5,107 nucleotides of DNA. Source: Nitrospinota bacterium (lineage in GTDB: Bacteria; Tectomicrobia; Entotheonellia; J063). The stretch is from positions 1 to 5,107 of the forward strand of contig RFHZ01000410.1 in the NCBI GenBank assembly GCA_003696125.1. The letters are read 5' to 3'. Below, in pieces: positions 1 through 5,107 of the stretch. A program made the translations under genes and the position numbers. How positions within the stretch are numbered: position 1 is the first letter of the stretch; each line of letters begins with the position of its first letter. The notes under the pieces are model-generated. The model was not told the origin of the DNA, ran no database searches, and was given only the letters and a program-made list of their open reading frames with translations.

Positions 1-400
1 CTATTACCTGAATTCCCGCCCGTCGCAGTTCTGCTATCCCTTTGCCCGAGACCAGCGGGTTGGGATCTTTCATGGCGAGTACCACCCGGGCAATTCCGCT
101 CTGAATCAGGGCTTTGGTGCAGGGAGGAGTTCGACCATAGTGACAGCAGGGTTCAAGATTAACGACGAGCGTACCCCCTCGTGCCTGCTCCCCTGCCTTG
201 CGCAGGGCAACGATCTCGGCATGGTCCGCCCCGGCATGGGTGTGGTATCCCTCGCCCACCACCTGGTCTCCCTGCACGATGACCGCCCCCACCATCGGGT
301 TGGGACTGGTGCGGCCTTTAGCCTGCAAGGCCAGGGAAAACGCCCGCCGCATCCACCGCTCGTAGTCTGTTTTTGTCAGCACCGCCACCCTTTGCTTCAC
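1..400 (-). CDS. ribD: Riboflavin biosynthesis protein RibD, N-terminal deaminase domain (partial)
   Basis: The reverse strand encodes the cytidine-deaminase-like domain of RibD, which deaminates the 2,5-diamino-6-ribosylamino-pyrimidinone 5'-phosphate intermediate of cytosolic riboflavin synthesis. The 133 visible residues contain SPNPMVGAV (32-40), the zinc and catalytic motif HAE (His60, Glu62) and LEPCCHYGRTPPC (82-94), whose Cys85 and Cys94 complete the zinc site, followed by DPNPLVSGKG. The rest of the protein, including any C-terminal reductase domain, lies beyond base 1, so a bifunctional RibD is inferred, not seen. The start chosen is GTG at 400-398, preceded by AAGGGA. GTG at 382-380, with AAAGGGTGG in front, is an alternative. 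No in-frame ATG lies near. An FMN riboswitch and terminator directly upstream strongly support the assignment. It is probably the first gene of a rib operon running out of the window. Confidence 0.95.
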   Translation of the reverse strand, partial: MKQRVAVLTKTDYERWMRRAFSLALQAKGRTSPNPMVGAVIVQGDQVVGEGYHTHAGADHAEIVALRKAGEQARGGTLVVNLEPCCHYGRTPPCTKALIQSGIARVVLAMKDPNPLVSGKGIAELRRAGIQVI

Positions 401-438
401 GGAATCCCTTACCTGATCCAGGAAATGCTTGGCATAGC

Positions 439-476
439 AAAAAAAAATCCCGAAGCGAACCTCTCCCCGGGATTTT
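439..476 (-). terminator. Intrinsic terminator of the FMN riboswitch (attenuator)
   Basis: Read on the minus strand, AAAATCCC (476-469) pairs perfectly with GGGATTTT (451-444). Inside, GAGG and CTTC close a TTCG tetraloop, with a GGGGA bulge on the 5' side. A run of nine T follows (447-439). The hairpin sits between the FMN aptamer and the ribD start codon, where a transcription-attenuation expression platform belongs. FMN binding is expected to favour this hairpin and stop transcription before ribD. Confidence 0.9.
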
Positions 477-494
477 ACGTACAAAGACGTCTTC

Positions 495-624
495 CACCCT
501 CCTCCCATCCAGACTGTCACTGTCGGCTCTGGAATTCCACCAGATCAGCCGGGAAGAGCTCTCACCTCTTCCCAGGTCGCGGGCTGTAACCGCCGGTCGG
601 GAATTGCACCCTGCCCCGGGGGTG
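495..624 (-). ncRNA. FMN riboswitch (RFN element)
   Basis: On the minus strand the conserved RFN blocks appear in order: GGGGCAGGGTGCAATTCCCG, then GACCGGCGGT, AGCCCGCGACC, and on the 3' side AGCCGACAGTGACAGTCTGG followed by GATGGGAGGAGGGTG. The closing helix P1 can form from CACCC (624-620) and GGGTG (499-495). The variable arm is an 8-bp perfect hairpin, GGGAAGAG with CTCTTCCC, at 573-551. This aptamer class binds flavin mononucleotide and controls riboflavin synthesis and transport genes. Here it is followed by an intrinsic terminator and ribD, so it should lower expression when FMN is plentiful. Confidence 0.96.
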
Positions 625-663
625 TCTGCATTCGATCAGATTCCTCAATGAGCTAACTACTGT

Positions 664-692
664 AACCTAGCATGGAGTCGGGGATTTGTCAA
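664..692 (-). promoter_or_regulatory. Promoter of the riboflavin leader and ribD
   Basis: On the minus strand a perfect -35 box TTGACA (692-687) is followed by a 17-base spacer and TAGGTT (669-664). The preceding TGC makes an extended -10 (TGCTAGGTT), which offsets the weak hexamer. Transcription would start near 657, about 30 bases before the aptamer, leaving a leader of roughly 250 bases ahead of ribD. This placement fits a riboswitch-controlled gene. Confidence 0.75.
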
Positions 693-711
693 GATCATAT
701 CATGCCTGGGG

Positions 712-727
712 GAAGCTTGACAGCTTC
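712..727. promoter_or_regulatory. Inverted repeat over the -35 box, possible operator
   Basis: GAAGCT, a 4-base spacer TGAC and AGCTTC form a perfect inverted repeat with 6-base arms. It covers the predicted -35 hexamer of the nuclease promoter, so a bound dimeric regulator would block that promoter. No regulator for it is encoded next to it. The role as operator is inferred from position only. Confidence 0.35.
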
Positions 728-745
728 GTCTTTTCGTATTACAGT
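717..745 (+). promoter_or_regulatory. Predicted promoter of the GIY-YIG gene
   Basis: TTGACA (717-722), a 17-base spacer and TACAGT (740-745, four of six consensus bases) form a sigma-70-type promoter facing away from the ribD promoter. The two -35 boxes are only 24 bases apart. The start would be near 752, giving a leader of about 110 bases with no recognised structure before the nuclease ATG. The -35 box lies inside a perfect inverted repeat (712-727). Confidence 0.55.
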
Positions 746-861
746 GAACCTGGGAGTTGGTCATACACCAAGTCCAGAGGACCCCGCTTGTTCGGCTTTA
801 GAAGAGCTGCTCCATAGAGTGGCTTCCAAACCCTTACGGCTGCCCACGGTAATCGGAGAAA

Positions 862-1710
862 ATGGCATCTGGAAAGACTATTCAAATTTACCTGCCGGAT
901 GGGAATCCGCGCAGCATCAGGATTGCTGAAATAACCAGCCGTACGATTCAGATAATCCTTGTCCCCCGCTCCAAGCTGGCCTTTGCTATGGAACGAGAAG
1001 AGCTAGGGAATGTTGGGATTTACTTCTTGATCGGCAACCCTGATAACGAAACAAAACCGATGGTTTATATTGGAGAAGCGGAAGATTGTAGTATTCGACT
1101 GAAACAGCACAACAAATCCAAGGATTTTTGGAATACCGCTATTGTGGTGGTTTCAAAAACCGGATATTTCACAAAGACACATATCAAGTTTCTTGAATGG
1201 TATTGTTACGAGCAAGCCAGAAAAGCGGAGAGATTTCGGCTTGCTAACTCGACTGTACCAACGAAACCGTATACGCCTGAGCCGATTCAAGCGGATCTGT
1301 ACGATAACTTTAAGACGATTCGAGTACTTACCTCAACGCTTGGTTATCCTATCTTTGATCCCATCATGAAGCCACAAGAGAGAGATGTGTTGGTGTGTCA
1401 AGGAAAAGAGGTTCATGCAGAAGGTGAACTCACGGAAGATGGATTTGTCGTCTTTAGGGGATCAACAGCACGAATACGAGAGACTCCTACCCTTGGTAAA
1501 GGGGTTGCGAACCTGCGGGCGAAGTTGAAAGAAGAGGGAATATTGGTAGAAGAGAATGGGGTTTATCGCTTCACGCAAGATCATATCTTCTCCTCACCAT
1601 CCGCCGCGGCGGCAACCGTCCTGGGAAGAGCTGCAAACGGTTGGAATTCCTGGAAGTACAAGGACGGAAGAACGCTGCATGAGGTGAAACGGGCGACAAA
1701 CTTAGAGTAG
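862..1710 (+). CDS. GIY-YIG nuclease family protein with C-terminal DUF4357-like domain
   Basis: The 282-residue protein has three parts. Residues 1-48 are an N-terminal region common in this family (KTIQIYLPDG...). Residues 51-165 are a GIY-YIG nuclease fold with GIY at 52-54, YIG at 69-71, the expected catalytic Arg79 and Glu112 (FLEWY), and Asn129. Residues about 190-277 end in SPSAAAATVLGRAANGWNSW, typical of DUF4357. All main catalytic residues are present, so it is probably an active metal-dependent endonuclease. Its substrate and role are unknown; such stand-alone genes are found in accessory regions, and a defence or mobile-element role is only a guess. The start is firm: an in-frame TAA lies at 850-852 and ATG 862 is the first start codon, with GGAG only 3 bases upstream. 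The gene is markedly more A/T-rich than tetR or menB and uses AGA/AGG arginine codons freely, suggesting horizontal transfer. Confidence 0.9.
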   Translation: MASGKTIQIYLPDGNPRSIRIAEITSRTIQIILVPRSKLAFAMEREELGNVGIYFLIGNPDNETKPMVYIGEAEDCSIRLKQHNKSKDFWNTAIVVVSKTGYFTKTHIKFLEWYCYEQARKAERFRLANSTVPTKPYTPEPIQADLYDNFKTIRVLTSTLGYPIFDPIMKPQERDVLVCQGKEVHAEGELTEDGFVVFRGSTARIRETPTLGKGVANLRAKLKEEGILVEENGVYRFTQDHIFSSPSAAAATVLGRAANGWNSWKYKDGRTLHEVKRATNLE

Positions 1711-1864
1711 ATACAACACCGGTCATCTAAACCTGGTTGCCACAGGCAGCGGCTTCGGGTATGAGAGCAGGTGGGTAGGCCAGGGACAGGTTGGCCGTGG
1801 TGGTTTTGCAGTTACTGCTGCCGAGCCATCCATTAGACACACGCATGGAAAGGCGGAATGCATC
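1711..1864. other. Intergenic region without a recognised gene
   Basis: No convincing coding sequence, RNA gene or intrinsic terminator is visible between the nuclease stop codon and the zincin start. Base composition returns to the G/C-richer background near 1730. A 6-base inverted repeat, GGCAGC (1745-1750) and GCTGCC (1817-1822), has no T-run and a long loop, so it is not called a terminator. The frame of the downstream gene stays open through here but offers no in-frame ATG. Confidence 0.5.
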
Positions 1865-2383
1865 GTGATACCTGGGTTTGTCATCTCCATAGTGACGTTT
1901 CCCGGAGTCATTGTCCACGAATTTGCCCATGAAGTATTCTGCAGACTCACGGGGACAGAGGTCATAGAAGTCTGCTACTTCCGGTTGGGCAACCCTGCCG
2001 GCTATGTGATTCACGCACCAGCCTCTACCATCTGGAAACATATCCTGATCGGGGTCGGCCCATTCGTAGGGAACTCCCTCCTGGGGTTCTCCATTGGCCT
2101 GCTCGCCTCTCGAGACGTACTCCAGACGGGACGACTCACCACCATCGGTACCCTGCTGACCTGGCTTGGAGTTTCCATTGCCATGCACTCTTTTCCCAGC
2201 ACCGGGGATGCCAAGAGCATGTGGGCTACCATCTGGCAGAAGGGGACCCCTATCACCGCCAAGGTCGTGGGAATCCCATTGGTCGCGCTCATTGTCGTGG
2301 GTGCAATCGGGTCTATCTTCTGGCTGGATCTGGTTTACGGTGTTGCCATCGTATGGGGGTTGCCTAAGCTCCTTCTCGGATAA
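1865..2383 (+). CDS. Small integral-membrane zincin-like metalloprotease family protein
   Basis: The 172-residue protein is hydrophobic throughout. A zinc-protease motif HEFAH (18-22) lies at the end of the first hydrophobic segment, and further segments fall near 57-80, 90-108, 133-153 and 153-170. A second conserved-looking block, MHSFPSTGDAK (107-117), may supply a third metal ligand from its Asp115 or His108, as in intramembrane zincins. The pattern resembles the DUF3267/putative zincin peptidase group and, distantly, site-2 proteases. Function and substrate are unknown. The start is GTG 1865, with AAGGCGG (1850-1856) 8 bases ahead. The protein then begins directly with the first membrane segment. 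The frame is open further upstream but without an in-frame ATG. It has no obvious partner: the next gene has its own promoter. Confidence 0.8.
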   Translation: MIPGFVISIVTFPGVIVHEFAHEVFCRLTGTEVIEVCYFRLGNPAGYVIHAPASTIWKHILIGVGPFVGNSLLGFSIGLLASRDVLQTGRLTTIGTLLTWLGVSIAMHSFPSTGDAKSMWATIWQKGTPITAKVVGIPLVALIVVGAIGSIFWLDLVYGVAIVWGLPKLLLG

Positions 2384-2442
2384 TGGGCTCTGGCTATCTC
2401 TTGTGACGTATAACGGCCAGCCTCCCTTCCCCTGCCCTCCCC

Positions 2443-2471
2443 TTGACAGCGCCGGGTATCTGTGGTATAGA
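2443..2471 (+). promoter_or_regulatory. Promoter of the tetR gene
   Basis: A perfect TTGACA (2443-2448), a 17-base spacer and TATAGA (2466-2471, five of six consensus bases) lie 41 bases before the tetR start codon. This is the best sigma-70-type promoter in the window. It shows that tetR, and perhaps the men genes behind it, need not be read from the zincin gene. Confidence 0.82.
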
Positions 2472-2486
2472 CTGACTGGTCGGTTT
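2469..2486. promoter_or_regulatory. Imperfect palindrome at the tetR start site, probable autoregulatory operator
   Basis: AGACTGAC, a central TG and GTCGGTTT form a dyad with six of eight arm positions matching (five of six in the inner ACTGAC/GTCGGT). It overlaps the -10 box and the expected transcription start near 2478. The core resembles the GACYGGTCGGT type of site reported for several TetR-family regulators of lipid and CoA metabolism. Binding by the adjacent TetR protein would block its own promoter. This is inference from position and symmetry. Confidence 0.6.
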
Positions 2487-2512
2487 GACAGAAAAAGAAA
2501 AAGAGGGGAGCC

Positions 2513-3154
2513 ATGCAGACAAACAAGAAGAAACCTACACGACAACGGATCCTGGATGCCGCCATGGATGTCTTTGCCCAAAAAGGCTACCACGCCACCC
2601 GGGTCGATGACATCGTCCTCGCCTCCCAAACCTCCAAAGGGGCTGTCTACTCCTACTTCCCCAGCAAACAACAGCTCTTTCTCGCCCTGATCGATACCTT
2701 TGTCGAACGCCTGGAAGCCCAACTGCAGGCCGCTATTGAGAGCGAACCACACGGCATACAGCGCGTGGAAGCTGCCCTGAAGGCCTGCCTGGAGATGTTT
2801 ACCCGCTATCGAAAACTGGCCAAGATCCTCCTGATCCAGGCCACCGGCCTGGGAAACACCTTTGAAGAAAAACGCCTGACCATCCATGATCGCTTCGCCA
2901 GACTGATCAAACATCATCTCGACCACGCCGTGGCCCAGGGGGATATCCCGCCCCTCCAGACCACCGTTGCCGCCTATGTGTGGATGGGAGCGATTTATGA
3001 GGTGGTCATCCGCTGGATATACACCGGCCAACCCGAACCGGAACAGGCACTCCCCACCTTACGGACCATGCTGCTGCGGAGCATCGGGGTGGCCGAAGAG
3101 CGTATCCAACAACCTGACAATGTTACACTTGTATCTTACCGCAGAGAACACTGA
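2513..3154 (+). CDS. TetR/AcrR family transcriptional regulator
   Basis: The 213-residue protein has a classic TetR N-terminal DNA-binding domain. Residues 8-55 contain RQRILDAAMDVFAQKGYHAT, and the helix-turn-helix VDDIVLASQTSKGAVYSYFPSK spans 31-52. The rest is a helical ligand-binding and dimerisation domain of usual length without a recognisable ligand signature. It is a cytosolic regulator, normally a repressor released by a small molecule. The start ATG 2513 follows a GAGGGGAG ribosome-binding stretch (2503-2510). A dyad at its own promoter suggests autorepression. It lies 122 bases ahead of menB on the same strand, so control of the menaquinone genes or co-transcription with them is possible but unproven. 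Its final residues YRREH and stop codon are encoded inside an intergenic-type repeat (3138-3228), suggesting that the natural C-terminus was altered. Confidence 0.92.
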   Translation: MQTNKKKPTRQRILDAAMDVFAQKGYHATRVDDIVLASQTSKGAVYSYFPSKQQLFLALIDTFVERLEAQLQAAIESEPHGIQRVEAALKACLEMFTRYRKLAKILLIQATGLGNTFEEKRLTIHDRFARLIKHHLDHAVAQGDIPPLQTTVAAYVWMGAIYEVVIRWIYTGQPEPEQALPTLRTMLLRSIGVAEERIQQPDNVTLVSYRREH

Positions 3155-3228
3155 GGTCACAGAGGATCTCTCTGGGATGAATGGCAAAAAATGCTGTTCC
3201 TCTCCACGCTCTCTGTGAACGCTGCGGT
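3138..3228. repeat. Palindromic repeat element with 9-base periodicity
   Basis: ACCGCAG (3138-3144) and CTGCGGT (3222-3228) are exact inverted ends of an imperfect hairpin with arms of about 28 bases. The left arm reads as near-repeats of 9 bases: GCAGAGAAC, ACTGAGGTC, ACAGAGGAT. The complement of the right arm shows the same rhythm: GCAGCGTTC, ACAGAGAGC, GTGGAGAGG. Similar CAGAG-rich palindromes are familiar as dispersed intergenic repeats in several bacterial phyla; this is recalled, not searched. It spans the 3' end of tetR and most of the tetR-menB gap. There is no T-run, so it is not an ordinary terminator, although the RNA could fold. Confidence 0.7.
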
Positions 3229-3276
3229 GCATTTAACATTGTCGAGATAACCAGAAGGAGGAGGGAACAAGAGACA

Positions 3277-4107
3277 ATGGTCAACTGGATCGAAGTCAAA
3301 CCGTACGAAGACATCACCTACCATAAAGCCGACGGGATGGCTCGCATCGCCTTCAACCGCCCAGAGATCCGCAACGCCTTCCGTCCCAAAACCATCGACG
3401 AACTGATCGATGCCTTTACCGATGCCTGGTACGACGCCCAGATCGGTGTGGTCCTCTTCACCGGTAACGGACCGGCCAAGGACGGGAAATACGCCTTCTC
3501 CTCCGGAGGAGACCAGACGGTACGGGGAGAAGCCGGCTATGTGGGCGAAGACGGGGTTCCCCGTCTCAATGTGCTCCAGCTCCAACGGATCATCCGCTCC
3601 ATGCCCAAACCGGTCATCGCCCTTGTCGCCGGCTACGCCATCGGTGGAGGACACGTCCTGCATGTGGTCTGCGACCTGACCATCGCCGCCGACAACGCCA
3701 TCTTCGGCCAGACCGGTCCCAAAGTGGGGAGCTTTGACGGGGGACTCGGTGCCAGCTACCTGGCACGCATCGTCGGACAGAAAAAAGCCCGTGAGATCTG
3801 GTACCTCTGCCGGCAGTATACGGCCCAAGAGGCAGAGGCGATGGGACTGGTGAACAAAGTGGTACCTTTAGAAGAACTGGAGGCAGAAGGGGTGCGCTGG
3901 GCCCAGGAAATCCTCCAAAAGAGCCCCATAGCCATTCGCTGCCTGAAATCCGCCTTCAACGCCGACTGTGATGGACAGATCGGCCTGCAGGAACTGGCCG
4001 GAAACGCCACCATGCTCTTCTATATGAGCGAAGAGGGGCAGGAAGGACGCAACGCCTATCTGGAAAAACGTCCCCCTGCCTTCCGGAAATACCCGTGGCG
4101 TCCCTGA
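3277..4107 (+). CDS. menB: 1,4-dihydroxy-2-naphthoyl-CoA synthase MenB
   Basis: MenB is a crotonase-fold enzyme that closes the second ring of o-succinylbenzoyl-CoA in menaquinone synthesis in the cytosol. The 276-residue product has [12 protein letters not shown] (28-39), SSGGDQ (75-80), [17 protein letters not shown] (88-104), [17 protein letters not shown] (118-134) and [13 protein letters not shown] (144-156). Gln145-Thr146-Gly147 matches the bicarbonate-binding type I enzymes (Gln154 and Gly156 in E. coli) rather than the type with Asp at this point. Ser152, Tyr88 and C-terminal Tyr249 match E. coli Ser161, Tyr97 and Tyr258. Length is near the usual 270-285. The start is ATG 3277, with AAGGAGGAGGG at 3255-3265 giving a rather long spacing. 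The frame is open back to an ATG at 3181, but that lies in the repeat element and would add 32 unrelated residues. menA follows after 10 bases. Confidence 0.97.
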   Translation: MVNWIEVKPYEDITYHKADGMARIAFNRPEIRNAFRPKTIDELIDAFTDAWYDAQIGVVLFTGNGPAKDGKYAFSSGGDQTVRGEAGYVGEDGVPRLNVLQLQRIIRSMPKPVIALVAGYAIGGGHVLHVVCDLTIAADNAIFGQTGPKVGSFDGGLGASYLARIVGQKKAREIWYLCRQYTAQEAEAMGLVNKVVPLEELEAEGVRWAQEILQKSPIAIRCLKSAFNADCDGQIGLQELAGNATMLFYMSEEGQEGRNAYLEKRPPAFRKYPWRP

Positions 4108-4117
4108 GGAAGAGCGT

Positions 4118-5014
4118 ATGGTCACGACACAGAATGTAACTCCCTGCCAGGCCTGGGTGCTGGCGGCCCGACCCAAGACCTTACCGGCAGCCATGGCACC
4201 GGTAATTACCGGAACAGCCCTGGCCTATGCCGATGGGGACCTGGCCCCCTTCGCTGCCCTGGCTGCCCTGGTCGGCGCCCTCCTCATCCAGATCGGCACC
4301 AACCTGGCCAATGACTATTTCGACTGTGTGAAGGGTGTCGATACGGCTGAACGCAAGGGACCACTCCGGGTGGCACACAGCGGCCTGATCCCCCTCCCCC
4401 ATCTCCGGCTCGGTATCGGGCTGACCTTTGTGACAGCCACTGCCGTGGGAACCTACCTGGTCGTACGGGGAGGATGGCCCGTTGTCCTGATCGGGCTGGC
4501 CTCCATTGCCGCTGCCCTCGCCTATGCCGGCGGCCCATACCCGCTCGGCTCGCATGGTCTGGGAGATCTCCTGGTCTTCCTCTTTTTCGGCCTGGTGGCG
4601 GTGGGAGGAACCTATTACGTCCAGGCCCTGACCATCACTCCTATAGCTTTGATTGCTGCCATCCCGGTAGGGAGCCTGACCACCGCCATCCTGGTCGTAA
4701 ATAACCTGCGCGATATCGAGACCGACCAGCAGGCGGGAAAACGCACCCTGGCCGTGATGATCGGTCCCCAGGCCACACGCCTGGAATACGCCCTTCTCCT
4801 GCTGATCGCCTATGGCATACCGCTCTGGATGTGGCTCTTTACCCATAACTCTCCCTGGATCCTGCTCCCCTTTCTCTCTGCTCCCCTGGCCTGGCGATTG
4901 ATGCGAGAAATGTGGCAGGAAACCGGATCCCGACTCAACGAAACACTGGCCCAAACGGCCAAACTCGATCTGCTTTTCAGCGGGCTCTTCGCCCTGGGAG
5001 TGGTGCTGGGATGA
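4118..5014 (+). CDS. menA: 1,4-dihydroxy-2-naphthoate polyprenyltransferase MenA
   Basis: MenA is a UbiA-superfamily membrane enzyme that joins a polyprenyl chain to 1,4-dihydroxy-2-naphthoate with loss of CO2, giving demethylmenaquinone. The 298-residue protein starts with the family signature ARPKTLPAA (17-25). It carries the first Asp-rich Mg-prenyl-diphosphate motif NLANDYFD (62-69) and the second, NNLRDIETD (195-203), followed by AGKRT. Between and after these are about eight to nine hydrophobic segments. Length is typical. The start ATG 4118 has a ribosome-binding site GAGGAAGAG (4106-4114) that overlaps the menB stop codon, so the two genes are surely one transcript and probably translationally linked. 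The stop TGA overlaps the menE start (ATGA). Confidence 0.96.
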   Translation: MVTTQNVTPCQAWVLAARPKTLPAAMAPVITGTALAYADGDLAPFAALAALVGALLIQIGTNLANDYFDCVKGVDTAERKGPLRVAHSGLIPLPHLRLGIGLTFVTATAVGTYLVVRGGWPVVLIGLASIAAALAYAGGPYPLGSHGLGDLLVFLFFGLVAVGGTYYVQALTITPIALIAAIPVGSLTTAILVVNNLRDIETDQQAGKRTLAVMIGPQATRLEYALLLLIAYGIPLWMWLFTHNSPWILLPFLSAPLAWRLMREMWQETGSRLNETLAQTAKLDLLFSGLFALGVVLG

Positions 5015-5107
5015 TCGGGAATAGCGACTGGCTTGCGCAGGCAGCCACAGCCTATCCCTATAAGATTGCGCTCTGCTTTCAGGGACAGGAGTGGACTTAT
5101 GCCACCC
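5011..5107 (+). CDS. menE: o-Succinylbenzoate-CoA ligase MenE, N-terminus (partial)
   Basis: An open frame begins with ATG 5011, overlapping the menA stop codon as ATGA, and runs off the window after 32 codons. The fragment (NSDWLAQAATAYPYKIAL, then GQEWTYAT) has the usual start of acyl-CoA ligases of the ANL superfamily: a short helix, a 'P-K-AL' strand and the 'WTYAxL' segment. MenE would activate o-succinylbenzoate with ATP and CoA to supply MenB's substrate. The name rests on this short match plus the men operon context. Another ANL ligase cannot be excluded from so few residues. Confidence 0.8.
   Translation, partial: MIGNSDWLAQAATAYPYKIALCFQGQEWTYAT

Noticed and set aside
140-651. Plus-strand open frames over ribD and the riboswitch
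   Set aside because: They are antisense to a clear RibD coding region and a clear FMN aptamer and show no recognisable domain.
672-929. An 85-codon plus-strand frame before the nuclease gene
   Set aside because: It spans the divergent promoters and overlaps the nuclease start in another frame; there is no ribosome-binding site or known motif.
1745-1822. Inverted repeat GGCAGC/GCTGCC as terminator of the nuclease gene
   Set aside because: The arms are only 6 bases, the loop is over 60 bases and no T-run follows.
1807-1836. Weak promoter-like TTGCAG with CATTAG ahead of the zincin gene
   Set aside because: Both hexamers deviate from consensus and such matches are expected by chance.
1727-3031. 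A 434-codon open frame on the minus strand
   Set aside because: It lies antisense to the zincin and TetR genes, both of which have recognisable domains; the minus-strand protein is low-complexity with no recognisable motif, as expected for a shadow in G/C-rich DNA.
3181-3276. A 32-residue N-terminal extension of MenB
   Set aside because: It begins inside the palindromic repeat, has no ribosome-binding site and matches nothing in MenB; ATG 3277 follows a strong purine-rich AAGGAGGAGGG.
4181-4954. A 257-codon minus-strand frame opposite menA
   Set aside because: It is the antisense shadow of menA, which carries both Asp-rich prenyltransferase motifs.
1-5107. CRISPR array, tRNA, rRNA or transposase
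   Set aside because: No regularly spaced direct repeats, cloverleaf or rRNA sequence, or transposase motif could be seen on either strand.

Overview
The window is ordinary bacterial chromosome with two biosynthetic loci, riboflavin and menaquinone, separated by an accessory stretch. The menaquinone genes and tetR are G/C-rich (40 of 60 bases at 3661-3720). The nuclease gene in the middle is much more A/T-rich (23 of 60 at 1081-1140). The taxon cannot be fixed from the sequence. MenB, from memory, resembles cyanobacterial MenB closely, while the tight menB-menA-menE order and the FMN-riboswitch attenuator fit a Gram-positive or Chloroflexota-type bacterium. A Chloroflexota-like organism is a low-confidence guess.

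Layout: (1) 1-692, minus strand: the 5' part of a riboflavin gene (ribD deaminase domain), its FMN riboswitch, an intrinsic terminator between riboswitch and start codon, and a sigma-70-type promoter. (2) 717-1710, plus strand: a divergent promoter with a perfect inverted repeat on its -35 box, then a complete GIY-YIG/DUF4357 nuclease-like gene that looks horizontally acquired. (3) 1711-1864: about 150 bases with no convincing gene. (4) 1865-2383: a small membrane zincin (HEFAH) protein. (5) 2443-3154: a TetR-family regulator with a strong promoter and an imperfect palindrome over the -10 and start region, suggesting autorepression. (6) 3138-3228: a palindromic intergenic repeat built from about 9-base units, which supplies the last residues and stop codon of tetR. 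(7) 3277-5107: menB, menA and the start of menE, tightly packed and partly overlapping.

MenE makes o-succinylbenzoyl-CoA, MenB closes the ring to 1,4-dihydroxy-2-naphthoyl-CoA, and MenA prenylates the free acid at the membrane, so the right-hand operon covers the middle to late part of the classical menaquinone pathway. FMN feedback on the riboflavin gene is expected to work by transcription attenuation. No clearly new multi-gene system is visible. The items most worth a second look are the repeat at the end of tetR, the palindromes at the two promoters, and the acquired-looking nuclease.
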